From: Streptomyces sp. 2131.1
Lineage (GTDB): Bacteria > Actinomycetota > Actinomycetes > Streptomycetales > Streptomycetaceae
NCBI RefSeq assembly: GCF_900105515.1
Contig: NZ_FNSY01000001.1
Location: forward strand, 4,390,001-4,454,000
Length of the DNA stretch: 64,000 nt
Direction: 5' to 3'
This document shows positions 52,115 to 59,614 of the stretch, piece after piece. Position 1 is the first letter of the stretch. Every line of letters begins with the position of its first letter. The notes below the pieces were generated by a model. The model worked only from the letters and a program-made list of their open reading frames with translations. It had not been told where the DNA came from and did no database searches. A program made the translations under genes and the position numbers.

Positions 52115-53221
52115 GTGGCAGTCGTCGATATTTCCGAAGAGCTGAAGTCCCTCTCCTCGACCATGGGGTCGATCGAGGCCGTCCTGGACCTGGATGCGCT
52201 GAGGGGGGACATCGCCGTACTCGAGGAGCAGGCGGCCGCCCCGTCCCTGTGGGACGACCCGGAGGCGGCGCAGAAGATCACCAGCAAGCTTTCCCACCTC
52301 CAGGCCGAGGTCCGCAAGGCCGAGGCCCTGCGCGGCCGGATCGACGACCTCGAAGTCCTCTTCGAGCTCGCCGAGGCCGAGGGCGACGCCGACGCGCACG
52401 CCGAGGCCGAGGCCGAGCTGGAGTCCGTCCGCAAGGCACTGGACGAGATGGAGGTCCGCACGCTCCTCTCCGGCGAGTACGACGCCCGCGAGGCGCTGGT
52501 CACCATCCGCGCCGAGGCCGGCGGCGTCGACGCGGCGGACTTCGCCGAGCGCCTCCAGCGGATGTACTTGCGCTGGGCCGAGCGGCACAACTACAAGACC
52601 GAGGTCTACGAGACCGCGTACGCGGAAGAGGCCGGCATCAAGTCGACCACCTTCGCCGTCGAGGTGCCGTACGCCTACGGCACGCTCTCCGTCGAGCAGG
52701 GCACCCACCGCCTGGTGCGCGTCTCGCCGTTCGACAACCAGGGCCGCCGCCAGACCTCCTTCGCGGGTGTCGAGGTGCTGCCCGTGGTCGAGCAGACCGA
52801 CCACGTGGAGATCGACGAGTCCGACCTGCGCGTCGACGTGTACCGCTCCTCGGGCCCCGGCGGCCAGGGCGTCAACACCACGGACTCCGCGGTGCGCCTG
52901 ACCCACCTGCCGACCGGCATCGTCGTCTCCTGCCAGAACGAGCGCTCGCAGATCCAGAACAAGGCGTCCGCGATGAACGTCCTCCAGGCGAAGCTGCTCG
53001 AACGCCGCCGCCAGGAGGAGCAGGCCAGGATGAACGCCCTGAAGGGCGACGGCGGCAACTCCTGGGGCAACCAGATGCGCTCCTACGTCCTGCACCCGTA
53101 CCAGATGGTCAAGGACCTGCGTACGGAGTTCGAGATGGGCAACCCGGAAGCGGTCTTCAACGGCGAGATCGACGGCTTCATCGAGGCCGGCATCCGCTGG
53201 CGCAAGCAGAGCGAGAAGTAG
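52115..53221 (+). CDS. prfB: Peptide chain release factor 2
   Basis: Protein of 368 aa. RF2 reads UGA and UAA stop codons and triggers peptide release on the ribosome. The codon-recognition tripeptide SPF (204-206, in VRVSPFDNQGRRQ) identifies it as RF2, and the catalytic GGQ is at 249-251 (SSGPGGQGVN). The frame is continuous, so the programmed frameshift that autoregulates prfB in E. coli is absent. It follows pkaB by 69 bp and starts a block common in actinobacteria: prfB, ftsE, ftsX, smpB, ssrA. Confidence 0.97.
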   Translation: MAVVDISEELKSLSSTMGSIEAVLDLDALRGDIAVLEEQAAAPSLWDDPEAAQKITSKLSHLQAEVRKAEALRGRIDDLEVLFELAEAEGDADAHAEAEAELESVRKALDEMEVRTLLSGEYDAREALVTIRAEAGGVDAADFAERLQRMYLRWAERHNYKTEVYETAYAEEAGIKSTTFAVEVPYAYGTLSVEQGTHRLVRVSPFDNQGRRQTSFAGVEVLPVVEQTDHVEIDESDLRVDVYRSSGPGGQGVNTTDSAVRLTHLPTGIVVSCQNERSQIQNKASAMNVLQAKLLERRRQEEQARMNALKGDGGNSWGNQMRSYVLHPYQMVKDLRTEFEMGNPEAVFNGEIDGFIEAGIRWRKQSEK

Positions 53222-53536
53222 TCCGGACCGCCGCGTCCGGGAGCGGGTCGGTGGCCGACGCGCTCCCGGATGTGGCGGATCCGTCACAGTCGCGGCCCTG
53301 AATGGCCGTCAAATCCCCCTGTACTCGGGCACATCGCCCCGCAACGGCCTTGACGTTCTCCTTAACCCGGGCAAGGCTGCTGGTGCAGCGTGTGTCTCCG
53401 GGGCGGTTGTGAGTGGGGGCGGGCCGTTCGGCCGCGGTACGACGACGCGGGCCGGGACCCGGAGCGAACCCCGCCGGTCGATCACCCCGTAGGCCGCTGC
53501 TCCATCGACGAGAACGGCTACTGGGGGTAGCAGTAC
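53222..53536. promoter_or_regulatory. Intergenic region between prfB and the PGTD-repeat gene
   Basis: About 315 bp. A hairpin terminator (53236-53270) is listed separately. TTGACG (53350-53355) with AAGGCT 17 bp further (53373-53378) is a fair promoter for the downstream gene, leaving a leader of about 150 nt. No further gene is seen. Confidence 0.4.
53236..53270 (+). terminator. prfB terminator
   Basis: TCCGGGAGCG (53236-53245) pairs with CGCTCCCGGA (53261-53270). An inner 5-bp stem GTCGG/CCGAC with a 3-nt loop continues the hairpin after one mismatch. It lies 14 bp after the prfB stop. Confidence 0.8.
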
Positions 53537-54334
53537 ATGACGAAGAAGACGCGCGTACGCGTCGCGCGGATAGCGGCCGGCGCGGTCATCGCCGCGGGTG
53601 CCTCGCTGACCGCGGCCGGGGTCGCACAGGCGTCCGGGGTCGATGTCAAGGTCGCGGGCGTGGAGATCGGCGCGCAGAGCGTCGGCGAGCAGGGTGACGA
53701 CGGCGAGCCGTGCAACCCGGCGGACCCGCGCTGCGAAGAGCCGGGTGACCCGGGGACGGATCCGGGTACCGACCCCGGTACGGACCCGGGCACTGACCCC
53801 GGGACCGATCCGGGTACGGACCCTGGGACGGACCCGGGCACCGACCCTGGGACGGACCCGGGCACTGACCCTGGGACGGACCCGGGTACCGACCCGGGTA
53901 CTGACCCTGGGACCGACCCCGGAACGGACCCGGGCACCGACCCCGGCACGGACCCTGGGACCGACCCGGGCACCGACCCCGGAACGGACCCGGGTACCGA
54001 CCCCGGCACGGACCCTGGGACCGACCCGGGCACCGACCCCGGAACGGACCCGGGTACCGACCCCGGGACCGACCCGTCGAACCCGGCCCCGTCCACCGGC
54101 GGCGGTGACGACAGCACTCCCGCCGGCCAGATCGGCGCCTCGGGCGGTGGCGGCAACACCGACACCGACTCGGTCGGCAACCAGCCGGTCGAGCAGGGCA
54201 AGGGCAAGGACGAGCTGGCCGAGACCGGTGCGGCCGAGACCACGTTCCTGCTGATCGGCGCCGCGACGATGATCGCCGGAGGCATCGGCTTCCGCATCCT
54301 GCCGCGCCTGGTGGGCAACCGCACGGCCGTCTGA
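53537..54334 (+). CDS. LAETG-anchored surface protein with 27 PGTD repeats
   Basis: Protein of 265 aa. A Sec signal peptide (about 1-32, ending VAQASG) is followed by a short mature N-part and then 27 uninterrupted copies of Pro-Gly-Thr-Asp (residues 72-179). A Ser/Gly-rich stretch leads to the sortase motif LAETG at 227-231, a membrane segment and an Arg-containing tail. LAxTG is the motif of Streptomyces class E sortases, so the protein should be linked to peptidoglycan. The acidic repeat would form a stiff or extended, Thr-rich stalk that could be glycosylated. No binding domain is visible. The sortase gene is not in this window. Confidence 0.88.
   Translation: MTKKTRVRVARIAAGAVIAAGASLTAAGVAQASGVDVKVAGVEIGAQSVGEQGDDGEPCNPADPRCEEPGDPGTDPGTDPGTDPGTDPGTDPGTDPGTDPGTDPGTDPGTDPGTDPGTDPGTDPGTDPGTDPGTDPGTDPGTDPGTDPGTDPGTDPGTDPGTDPGTDPGTDPGTDPGTDPSNPAPSTGGGDDSTPAGQIGASGGGGNTDTDSVGNQPVEQGKGKDELAETGAAETTFLLIGAATMIAGGIGFRILPRLVGNRTAV
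53750..54073 (+). repeat. 12-bp coding repeat array (27 PGTD units)
   Basis: Twenty-seven 12-bp units encode Pro-Gly-Thr-Asp with many synonymous differences. Within it, 53941-54000 and 54001-54060 are identical over 60 bp (five units), the mark of a recent duplication. Confidence 0.97.
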
Positions 54335-54355
54335 GGCCGCTGCGCGCAGTGACGA

Positions 54356-54392
54356 GAGGGGCCCGGACCGCGATCGGCGGTCCGGGCCCCTC
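54356..54392. terminator. Bidirectional terminator between convergent genes
   Basis: GAGGGGCCCGGACCG (54356-54370) and CGGTCCGGGCCCCTC (54378-54392) form a perfect 15-bp stem with a 7-nt loop between the LAETG gene and the leftward zinc-ribbon gene. Confidence 0.9.
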
Positions 54393-54424
54393 CCCGTGCT
54401 CCCGTACGGGCGTGCGGCGGGGTG

Positions 54425-54622
54425 CTACACGGTCTGGTGGGCCAGCAGGGCCAAGGCGGCCAGGAGGACCACCAGCAGGGCGGCCAGCATGGCAGGGCTC
54501 AGCCCGGCGAAGGCGCCCTGCTCCTGCTCCCGCATCCGCTCGCGGCTCGCCCGGCACACGGGGCAGCGGCCCTCGGTGACGGGCGCCGCGCAGTTCGCGC
54601 ACACCAGTCGGTCGTAGGTCAT
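54425..54622 (-). CDS. Small zinc-ribbon membrane protein (65 aa)
   Basis: Protein of 65 aa. Four cysteines at positions 8, 11, 20 and 23 (CANC and CPVC) form a mini zinc ribbon. A charged helix (SRERMREQEQ) and one membrane segment (about 43-62) with a short outside end follow. The ATG at 54622 has an excellent GGAGGAGGAAGG ribosome site, which supports translation of this small frame over the longer upstream one. Function is unknown; an adaptor role at the membrane is a guess. Confidence 0.8.
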   Translation of the reverse strand: MTYDRLVCANCAAPVTEGRCPVCRASRERMREQEQGAFAGLSPAMLAALLVVLLAALALLAHQTV

Positions 54623-54848
54623 GCGCCTTCCTCCTCCCGCGCGGCGGAGCCGCACAAGCCATCTCTCCGCACAACGCTCACGGAAACGCGACCGTTCCCC
54701 TACCACTGTGCCAGCTCGCCGCCCGTTCGGCCCGCCCCCCCGGTCACGGCCGGGCCCTTTCCCCGCCGCACCGCCCGTGAATCGGGGCCGTTTCACCGTA
54801 AATCACCCATCCCGGTACGCGTGCCTGCACGGCTCAGCCCGGTTCGCG

Positions 54849-54854
54849 TATGGT
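54849..54854 (+). promoter_or_regulatory. Candidate -10 element for ftsEX
   Basis: TATGGT fits TANNNT and would start the ftsE transcript about 30 nt before its GTG. TGCACG (54826-54831) lies 17 bp upstream as a weak -35. Confidence 0.35.
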
Positions 54855-54890
54855 CACGCTCACCTACTCCCGGCCGACCGTGGTGCATCC

Positions 54891-55580
54891 GTGATTCGAT
54901 TCGACAACGTCTCCAAGACCTACCCGAAGCAGAGCCGTCCCGCTCTCCGGGATGTGTCGCTCGACATCGAGAAGGGCGAGTTCGTCTTCCTGGTGGGCTC
55001 CTCCGGCTCCGGCAAGTCCACCTTCATGCGGCTCATCCTGCGCGAGGAGCGCGCCAGCACCGGGGCCGTCCACGTCCTGGGCAAGGACCTCGCGCGCATG
55101 TCCAACTGGAAGGTGCCGCACATGCGCCGCCAGCTGGGCACCGTCTTCCAGGACTTCCGCCTGCTGCCCAACAAGACCGTCGCGCAGAACGTGGCGTTCG
55201 CCCAGGAAGTGATCGGCAAGCCGCGCGGCGAGATCCGCAAGGCCGTGCCCCAGGTCCTCGACCTCGTCGGACTCGGCGGCAAGGAGGACCGGATGCCCGG
55301 CGAGCTCTCCGGTGGTGAGCAGCAGCGCGTGGCGATCGCGCGGGCCTTCGTCAACCGGCCCATGCTGCTGATCGCGGACGAGCCGACCGGCAACCTCGAC
55401 CCGCAGACCTCCGTCGGCATCATGAAGCTGCTGGACCGGATCAACCGGACCGGCACCACCGTGATCATGGCGACCCACGACCAGAACATCGTCGACCAGA
55501 TGCGCAAGCGCGTCATCGAGCTCGAGAAGGGCCGTCTCGTGCGCGACCAGGCGCGCGGCGTCTACGGCTACCAGCACTGA
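54891..55580 (+). CDS. ftsE: Cell division ATP-binding protein FtsE
   Basis: Protein of 229 aa. ATPase of the FtsEX complex, which relays ATP hydrolysis through the membrane to activate cell-wall hydrolases during division and growth. Walker A GSSGSGKST, Q-loop VFQDFRLLPN, signature LSGGEQQR, Walker B LLIADEPTGNLDP and the ATHD switch are all intact. The GTG at 54891 starts MIRFDNVSKTYP; no clear ribosome site precedes it. ftsX follows after 23 bp. Confidence 0.97.
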   Translation: MIRFDNVSKTYPKQSRPALRDVSLDIEKGEFVFLVGSSGSGKSTFMRLILREERASTGAVHVLGKDLARMSNWKVPHMRRQLGTVFQDFRLLPNKTVAQNVAFAQEVIGKPRGEIRKAVPQVLDLVGLGGKEDRMPGELSGGEQQRVAIARAFVNRPMLLIADEPTGNLDPQTSVGIMKLLDRINRTGTTVIMATHDQNIVDQMRKRVIELEKGRLVRDQARGVYGYQH

Positions 55581-55603
55581 GCACCCAGCACTGAAAGGAC
55601 GCC

Positions 55604-56521
55604 ATGCGCGCCCAGTTCGTCCTGTCGGAGATCGGCGTCGGCCTCCGTCGCAACCTCACGATGACCTTCGCCGTCGTCGTCTCCGTCGCCCTCTCGCTCG
55701 CCCTGTTCGGCGGCGCGCTGCTCATGCGCGAGCAGGTCAGCACGATGAAGGACTACTGGTACGACAAGGTCAACGTCTCCATCTACCTCTGCGGCAAGGG
55801 CGACGCGGAGACGGTGGTCCAGTGCGCCAAGGGTGCGGTCACCGCCCAGCAGAAGAAGGACATCGAGAGCGATCTCGGCAAGATGGACGTCGTGGAGAAG
55901 GTGATCTACGAGTCCTCCGACCAGGCGTACAAGCACTACCAGGAGGAGTTCGGCGACTCCCCGATGGCCGGCAACATCACGCCGGACCAGATGCCCGAGT
56001 CCTTCCGGGTCAAGCTCAAGGACCCCACCAAGTACAAGGTCGTCGCCACCGCCTTCGCCGGGCGGGACGGGGTGCAGTCGGTCCAGGACCAGAGAAGCAT
56101 CCTGGACAACCTCTTCGGCCTGATGAACGGCATGAACGTCGCCGCGCTCTTCGTGATGGCGCTGATGCTGATCATCGCGTTGATGCTGATCGTCAACACC
56201 GTGCGCGTGTCCGCGTTCAGCCGGCGCCGGGAGACCGGGATCATGCGGCTCGTCGGCGCCTCCGGCTTCTACATCCAGGCGCCGTTCATCATGGAGGCCG
56301 CCTTTGCCGGTCTCATCGGCGGTGTGCTCGCCTGCGTCATGCTGCTGGCAGGGCGCTACTTCCTGATCGACGGCGGTCTCGCCCTCAAGGACAAGCTGAA
56401 CCTGATCGACTTCATCGGCTGGGACGCGGTCCTCACGAAGCTGCCGCTGGTGCTGGCGATCGGCCTGCTGATGCCCGCCGTTGCCGCTCTCTTCGCACTG
56501 CGCAAGTACCTGAAGGTGTGA
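55604..56521 (+). CDS. ftsX: Cell division membrane protein FtsX
   Basis: Protein of 305 aa with the FtsX layout: a cytoplasmic N-terminus, first membrane segment (about 18-42), an outside domain of ~130 residues, then three more membrane segments (about 180-205, 228-255, 275-300). The conserved SRRRETGIMRLVGAS between segments 2 and 3 docks on FtsE. The outside domain usually binds a peptidoglycan hydrolase partner. ATG 55604 has GAAAGGA upstream. A hairpin follows directly after the stop, so the ftsEX operon ends here. Confidence 0.97.
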   Translation: MRAQFVLSEIGVGLRRNLTMTFAVVVSVALSLALFGGALLMREQVSTMKDYWYDKVNVSIYLCGKGDAETVVQCAKGAVTAQQKKDIESDLGKMDVVEKVIYESSDQAYKHYQEEFGDSPMAGNITPDQMPESFRVKLKDPTKYKVVATAFAGRDGVQSVQDQRSILDNLFGLMNGMNVAALFVMALMLIIALMLIVNTVRVSAFSRRRETGIMRLVGASGFYIQAPFIMEAAFAGLIGGVLACVMLLAGRYFLIDGGLALKDKLNLIDFIGWDAVLTKLPLVLAIGLLMPAVAALFALRKYLKV

Positions 56522-56543
56522 TGTGCGCCCCGTGGGGCGCACA
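56522..56543 (+). terminator. ftsEX terminator
   Basis: TGTGCGCCC (56522-56530) and GGGCGCACA (56535-56543) form a 9-bp stem with a CGTG loop, immediately after the ftsX stop at 56521. Confidence 0.75.
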
Positions 56544-56576
56544 CTCAACCTTCCCTGCGCCTCCGGGGTGTTGTCC

Positions 56577-56582
56577 TAGAAT
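56577..56582 (+). promoter_or_regulatory. -10 element of the S41 protease gene (leaderless)
   Basis: TAGAAT is followed by 7 nt (CGGCGCC) and the ATG at 56590; there is no Shine-Dalgarno. Placed right after the ftsEX terminator, it suggests separate leaderless transcription. Confidence 0.5.
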
Positions 56583-56589
56583 CGGCGCC

Positions 56590-57774
56590 ATGTCGGACCC
56601 CGAATGTCGCGTCGGTCCCCGCGGTCTGCGCCGCGGGGCGGCCCTGACGCTGGTCTTCGCCGGCGTCCTCGCCACCGGGGCCGCGACGGGCGCGCTGCCG
56701 CACGGGCAGAAGCAGCAACCGGTGCACACCCGGTCCGTCGCCGCCACCGCCGACGGCGACGAGGTGGCCGCGGCCGCCGCCGACGCTGTGGCGGACGGCA
56801 AGTCCGGTACGGAGGCGGCCGAGGAGGTCGTCAGCCGCAGCGGCGACCGCTGGGGCGCCGTGTACGACGAGCGCGAGTACCAGGAGTTCGAGCAGGCCCT
56901 CGACGGCACGTACACCGGTGTCGGCCTCGCCGCCCGCCGGTCCGCCGACGGTCAGGTCGCCGTCTCCCGCGTCCAGCCCGGCAGCCCGGCCGACCGCGCG
57001 GGCATCCGCTCCGGCGACCTGCTCCGCACCGTGGACGGCCGACGCGTGGACCGGCTGCCGGTCTCCGACGTGGTGGCCCTGCTCCGCGGCGACCGCACCC
57101 GCGCCAAGGCGGGCAGCGCGGTAAGCCTCGGCGTACGGCGGGGGAGCGCGATCCGGACCGAGACGCTGCGCCGTGCCCGGCTCGCCGTCGAGTCGGTGAC
57201 CGTGCGGCGGATCGGGGCGGAGCGCTCCGGCCCGTCCGGCGCGGTGCTGATCGAGGTCGGCTCGTTCACCAAGGGCTCCGGGGCCGCCGTGCGCGACGCG
57301 GTCGAGGGGGCACCGGCGGGCGCCGGGGTGCTCCTGGACCTGCGCGGCAACCCGGGCGGCCTGGTCACCGAGGCGGTCACCGCGGCCTCGGCCTTCCTGG
57401 ACGGCGGCCTGGTCGCCACGTACGACGTGCACGGCGAGCAGCACGCCCTGTACGCGCGGTCCGGCGGCGACACCGAGCGCCCCGTCGTGGTCCTCGTCGA
57501 CGGGGGCACGATGAGCGCGGCCGAGCTGGTGACGGGAGCGCTGCAGGACCGGGGCCGGGCGGTCACGGTCGGCTCGCAGACCTTCGGCAAGGGCTCCGTG
57601 CAGATGCCCAGCAAGCTCGCGGGCGGTTCGGTGGCCGAGCTCACCGTGGGCCACTACCGCACACCGGCGGGCCACGGGGTCGACGGCAAGGGCATCACCC
57701 CGGACCTCGCGGTCAGCTCCGGGGCCGAGGAACGGGCCGAGACGGTATTGAGTGGCCTCGGGGGCGGGTCGTAG
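56590..57774 (+). CDS. S41 family C-terminal processing peptidase with PDZ domain
   Basis: Protein of 394 aa. A signal anchor (about 12-35) is followed by a helical region, a PDZ domain (about 108-190; GVGLAARRSADGQVAV, GSPADRAGIRSGD) and the S41 protease domain (about 210-385). The catalytic Ser is in DGGTMSAAEL and the Lys in SQTFGKGSVQ, so the Ser-Lys dyad is complete. It acts outside the membrane, cutting C-terminal parts of secreted proteins. Position after ftsEX suggests a role in processing cell-wall or division proteins, but no target can be named. Confidence 0.95.
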   Translation: MSDPECRVGPRGLRRGAALTLVFAGVLATGAATGALPHGQKQQPVHTRSVAATADGDEVAAAAADAVADGKSGTEAAEEVVSRSGDRWGAVYDEREYQEFEQALDGTYTGVGLAARRSADGQVAVSRVQPGSPADRAGIRSGDLLRTVDGRRVDRLPVSDVVALLRGDRTRAKAGSAVSLGVRRGSAIRTETLRRARLAVESVTVRRIGAERSGPSGAVLIEVGSFTKGSGAAVRDAVEGAPAGAGVLLDLRGNPGGLVTEAVTAASAFLDGGLVATYDVHGEQHALYARSGGDTERPVVVLVDGGTMSAAELVTGALQDRGRAVTVGSQTFGKGSVQMPSKLAGGSVAELTVGHYRTPAGHGVDGKGITPDLAVSSGAEERAETVLSGLGGGS

Positions 57775-57792
57775 TGCGAAAATGGCCGCACT

Positions 57793-58281
57793 ATGGCTAA
57801 GGAAAAGGACACCGGGCGCAAGCTCATCGCGCAGAACAAGAAGGCGCGCCACGACTACACCATCCTCGACACCTACGAGTGCGGGCTCGTGCTCATGGGT
57901 ACCGAGGTCAAATCGCTGCGCATGGGCCGGGCGTCCCTGGTCGACGGCTTCGTCCAGATCGACGGCGGCGAGGCGTGGCTGCACAACATCCACGTCCCGG
58001 AGTACGTCCAGGGCACCTGGACCAACCACTCCGCCAAGCGCAAGCGCAAGCTGCTGATGCACCGGGCCGAGATCGACAAGCTGGAGTCGAAGTCACAGGA
58101 GACGGGGCACACCATCGTGCCGCTCTCGCTGTACTTCCTGAACGGCCGGGTCAAGGCCGAGATCGCGCTCGCGAAGGGCAAGAAGGAGTACGACAAGCGC
58201 CAGACGCTGCGCGAGAAGCAGGACACCAGGGAGACGAACCGCGCCGTCGCGGCGGCCCGCCGCCGCCAGCGGAGCGCCTGA
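57793..58281 (+). CDS. smpB: SsrA-binding protein SmpB
   Basis: Protein of 162 aa. SmpB binds the tRNA-like part of tmRNA and brings it to stalled ribosomes for trans-translation. The family motifs are clear: LIAQNKKARHDYTILDTYECGL, TEVKSLRMGRASLVDGF and the basic C-terminal tail (KKEYDKRQTLREKQDTRE) that reads into the empty mRNA channel. The ATG at 57793 is 18 bp after the protease stop. The tmRNA gene lies just downstream, so both partners are linked. Confidence 0.97.
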   Translation: MAKEKDTGRKLIAQNKKARHDYTILDTYECGLVLMGTEVKSLRMGRASLVDGFVQIDGGEAWLHNIHVPEYVQGTWTNHSAKRKRKLLMHRAEIDKLESKSQETGHTIVPLSLYFLNGRVKAEIALAKGKKEYDKRQTLREKQDTRETNRAVAAARRRQRSA

Positions 58282-58404
58282 TCCGGGGCCCGGCACCCGC
58301 CGCCGGGCCCTCCGGCGGGAATACGCTGGCATCGTCGTGCGTTGGTCACGTACGATGGCAACGCACCCCACGGAGGGTGTGGCACCACCTTGAAAAATCA
58401 ACAT

Positions 58405-58789
58405 GGGGATGATCGGTTTCGACAGCGGATGTCGAAGCAGGGGAAGCGAGTCGAGGAAGCGGCAATGATCTCGTAAACCATATGTCGCAACCAATAATCG
58501 CCAATTCCAAGCGCGATTCCTCCGCCTTCGCCCTCGCTGCCTAATTAGCAGCTAAGCGAAGACTCTGCGGAGTGTCAGCCCGGGGGTGATCCCGACCCGG
58601 ATCCTGGCATCATCAAGGGATCTAAACTTCTGAGTCCGGTCACGGGTCTCAGAAGGAAATCAAACAGTGACTGGGCCTGTCGGAGGCTTGTCCGCGTGAC
58701 CTCCGAGGCCGAGAAAAGCGTAGCGGACTGCACTCGGAGAAGCCCTGGTTCCGCACCGTTGGACGCGGGTTCGATTCCCGCCATCTCCA
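58405..58789 (+). ncRNA. ssrA: Transfer-messenger RNA (tmRNA)
   Basis: The gene starts GGGGATGATCGGTTTCGACAGC and ends CATCTCCA, so the acceptor ends pair as GGGGATG with CATCTCC and the T-arm GGGTTCGATTCCC is intact. The tag reading frame runs from GCC (58500) to TAA (58542-58544) and encodes ANSKRDSSAFALAA, ending in the ALAA degradation signal. Only part of the CCA end is encoded, so it must be completed after transcription. It tags unfinished proteins on stalled ribosomes together with SmpB. Confidence 0.97.
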
Positions 58790-58803
58790 CAATTCCCATG
58801 TGA

Positions 58804-58844
58804 GCGAGGACCCCGCTGCCACCGGCAGCGGGGTCCTCGCTTTT
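58804..58844 (+). terminator. tmRNA terminator
   Basis: GCGAGGACCCCGCTGCC (58804-58820) and GGCAGCGGGGTCCTCGC (58824-58840) form a perfect 17-bp stem with a 3-nt loop followed by TTTT, 15 bp after the tmRNA end. Confidence 0.95.
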
Positions 58845-59119
58845 GTGCGTCCGGTGCCCCGGGGGAGGGCGCGAAGGGGCGCGCGCCCGGCGTGCGCCCC
58901 CCGCCCGCGCTCCTGACGCTCACCCCCAGGGGCCAGTAGCCGCAGCACGGTTGAAAAACAGATGTATCTCTCATGAGGAACAACACCTTCCGGTGGGTCC
59001 GGACTCCCCCGGCGTGCGCTACATTCATGGCCCGGGTGCACTGTGGTAGGGGGCGCGTGGACAGGGTGGGGGCCCGTCCGGCGGCACACGACCGGTCAGT
59101 TGCGCGCACCCGATCCTGA
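58845..59119. other. Intergenic region before the mat-like operon
   Basis: About 275 bp after the tmRNA terminator. It begins GC-rich and becomes locally AT-richer around 58950-58990 (GTTGAAAAACAGATG and CTCATGAGG), where a promoter for the downstream operon is likely. I could not fix a -10/-35 pair. Confidence 0.35.
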
Positions 59120-59614
59120 GTGGGGGAAGTGCGTACACCAGTGGAAACTTGGCGTGAAGGTGCCCATGCGGGCCACACACACGAGCCGAACGAAGTCACC
59201 ATCCAGCTGGACGGAATCGGACGGCAGCTCTCCGAGCTGCTGCCGGAACCAACGGCTCCGGACGGCTCCGACGGCCCCGTCTTCGTCGACGAGAGCGGCC
59301 GGCGCGGCAAGACGCTGCGACGGCTCGGCTGGGTCCTGGCCGCGGTCTTCGTCTGCTACGCGGTGACCCTGGTCGTCGCCGTGATGGGCGGCAACTCCAG
59401 CGCCCCCTTCCTCCCCCTGACCGGTCAGGAGCAGCAGGAGCCGGCCACCACCGGAAACGACGGCGGCGGCACACCGGCAGGTGCGGCGACCGCCTCCGTG
59501 CCGGCCGCCGACGCCGGGGAACCGGATGCCGGCACCGATTCGACGGCTCCGGACGCCGGGCTTCCCGCCGGTGACTCCCCGGACCCCGCGCAAGGACAAG
59601 AAGGCGTCAACTAG
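59120..59614 (+). CDS. Single-pass membrane protein of unknown function
   Basis: Protein of about 164 aa. A cytoplasmic N-part (about 1-66, with EVTIQLDGIGRQLSELLPEP) is followed by one membrane segment (about 69-89, WVLAAVFVCYAVTLVVAVMG) and an outside tail rich in Ala, Gly, Pro and Asp that looks disordered. I do not recognise a family. It is directly followed by the deacetylase-GT2 gene (its TAG abuts the next ATG), so it is very likely an accessory subunit of the exopolysaccharide machinery. GTG 59120 is chosen; GTG 59141 has better spacing to the GGGGGAAG site. Confidence 0.7.
   Translation: MGEVRTPVETWREGAHAGHTHEPNEVTIQLDGIGRQLSELLPEPTAPDGSDGPVFVDESGRRGKTLRRLGWVLAAVFVCYAVTLVVAVMGGNSSAPFLPLTGQEQQEPATTGNDGGGTPAGAATASVPAADAGEPDAGTDSTAPDAGLPAGDSPDPAQGQEGVN

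Noticed and set aside
52115..52200. A programmed frameshift in prfB as in E. coli
   Set aside because: The reading frame is continuous from the GTG with no in-frame TGA near codon 25.
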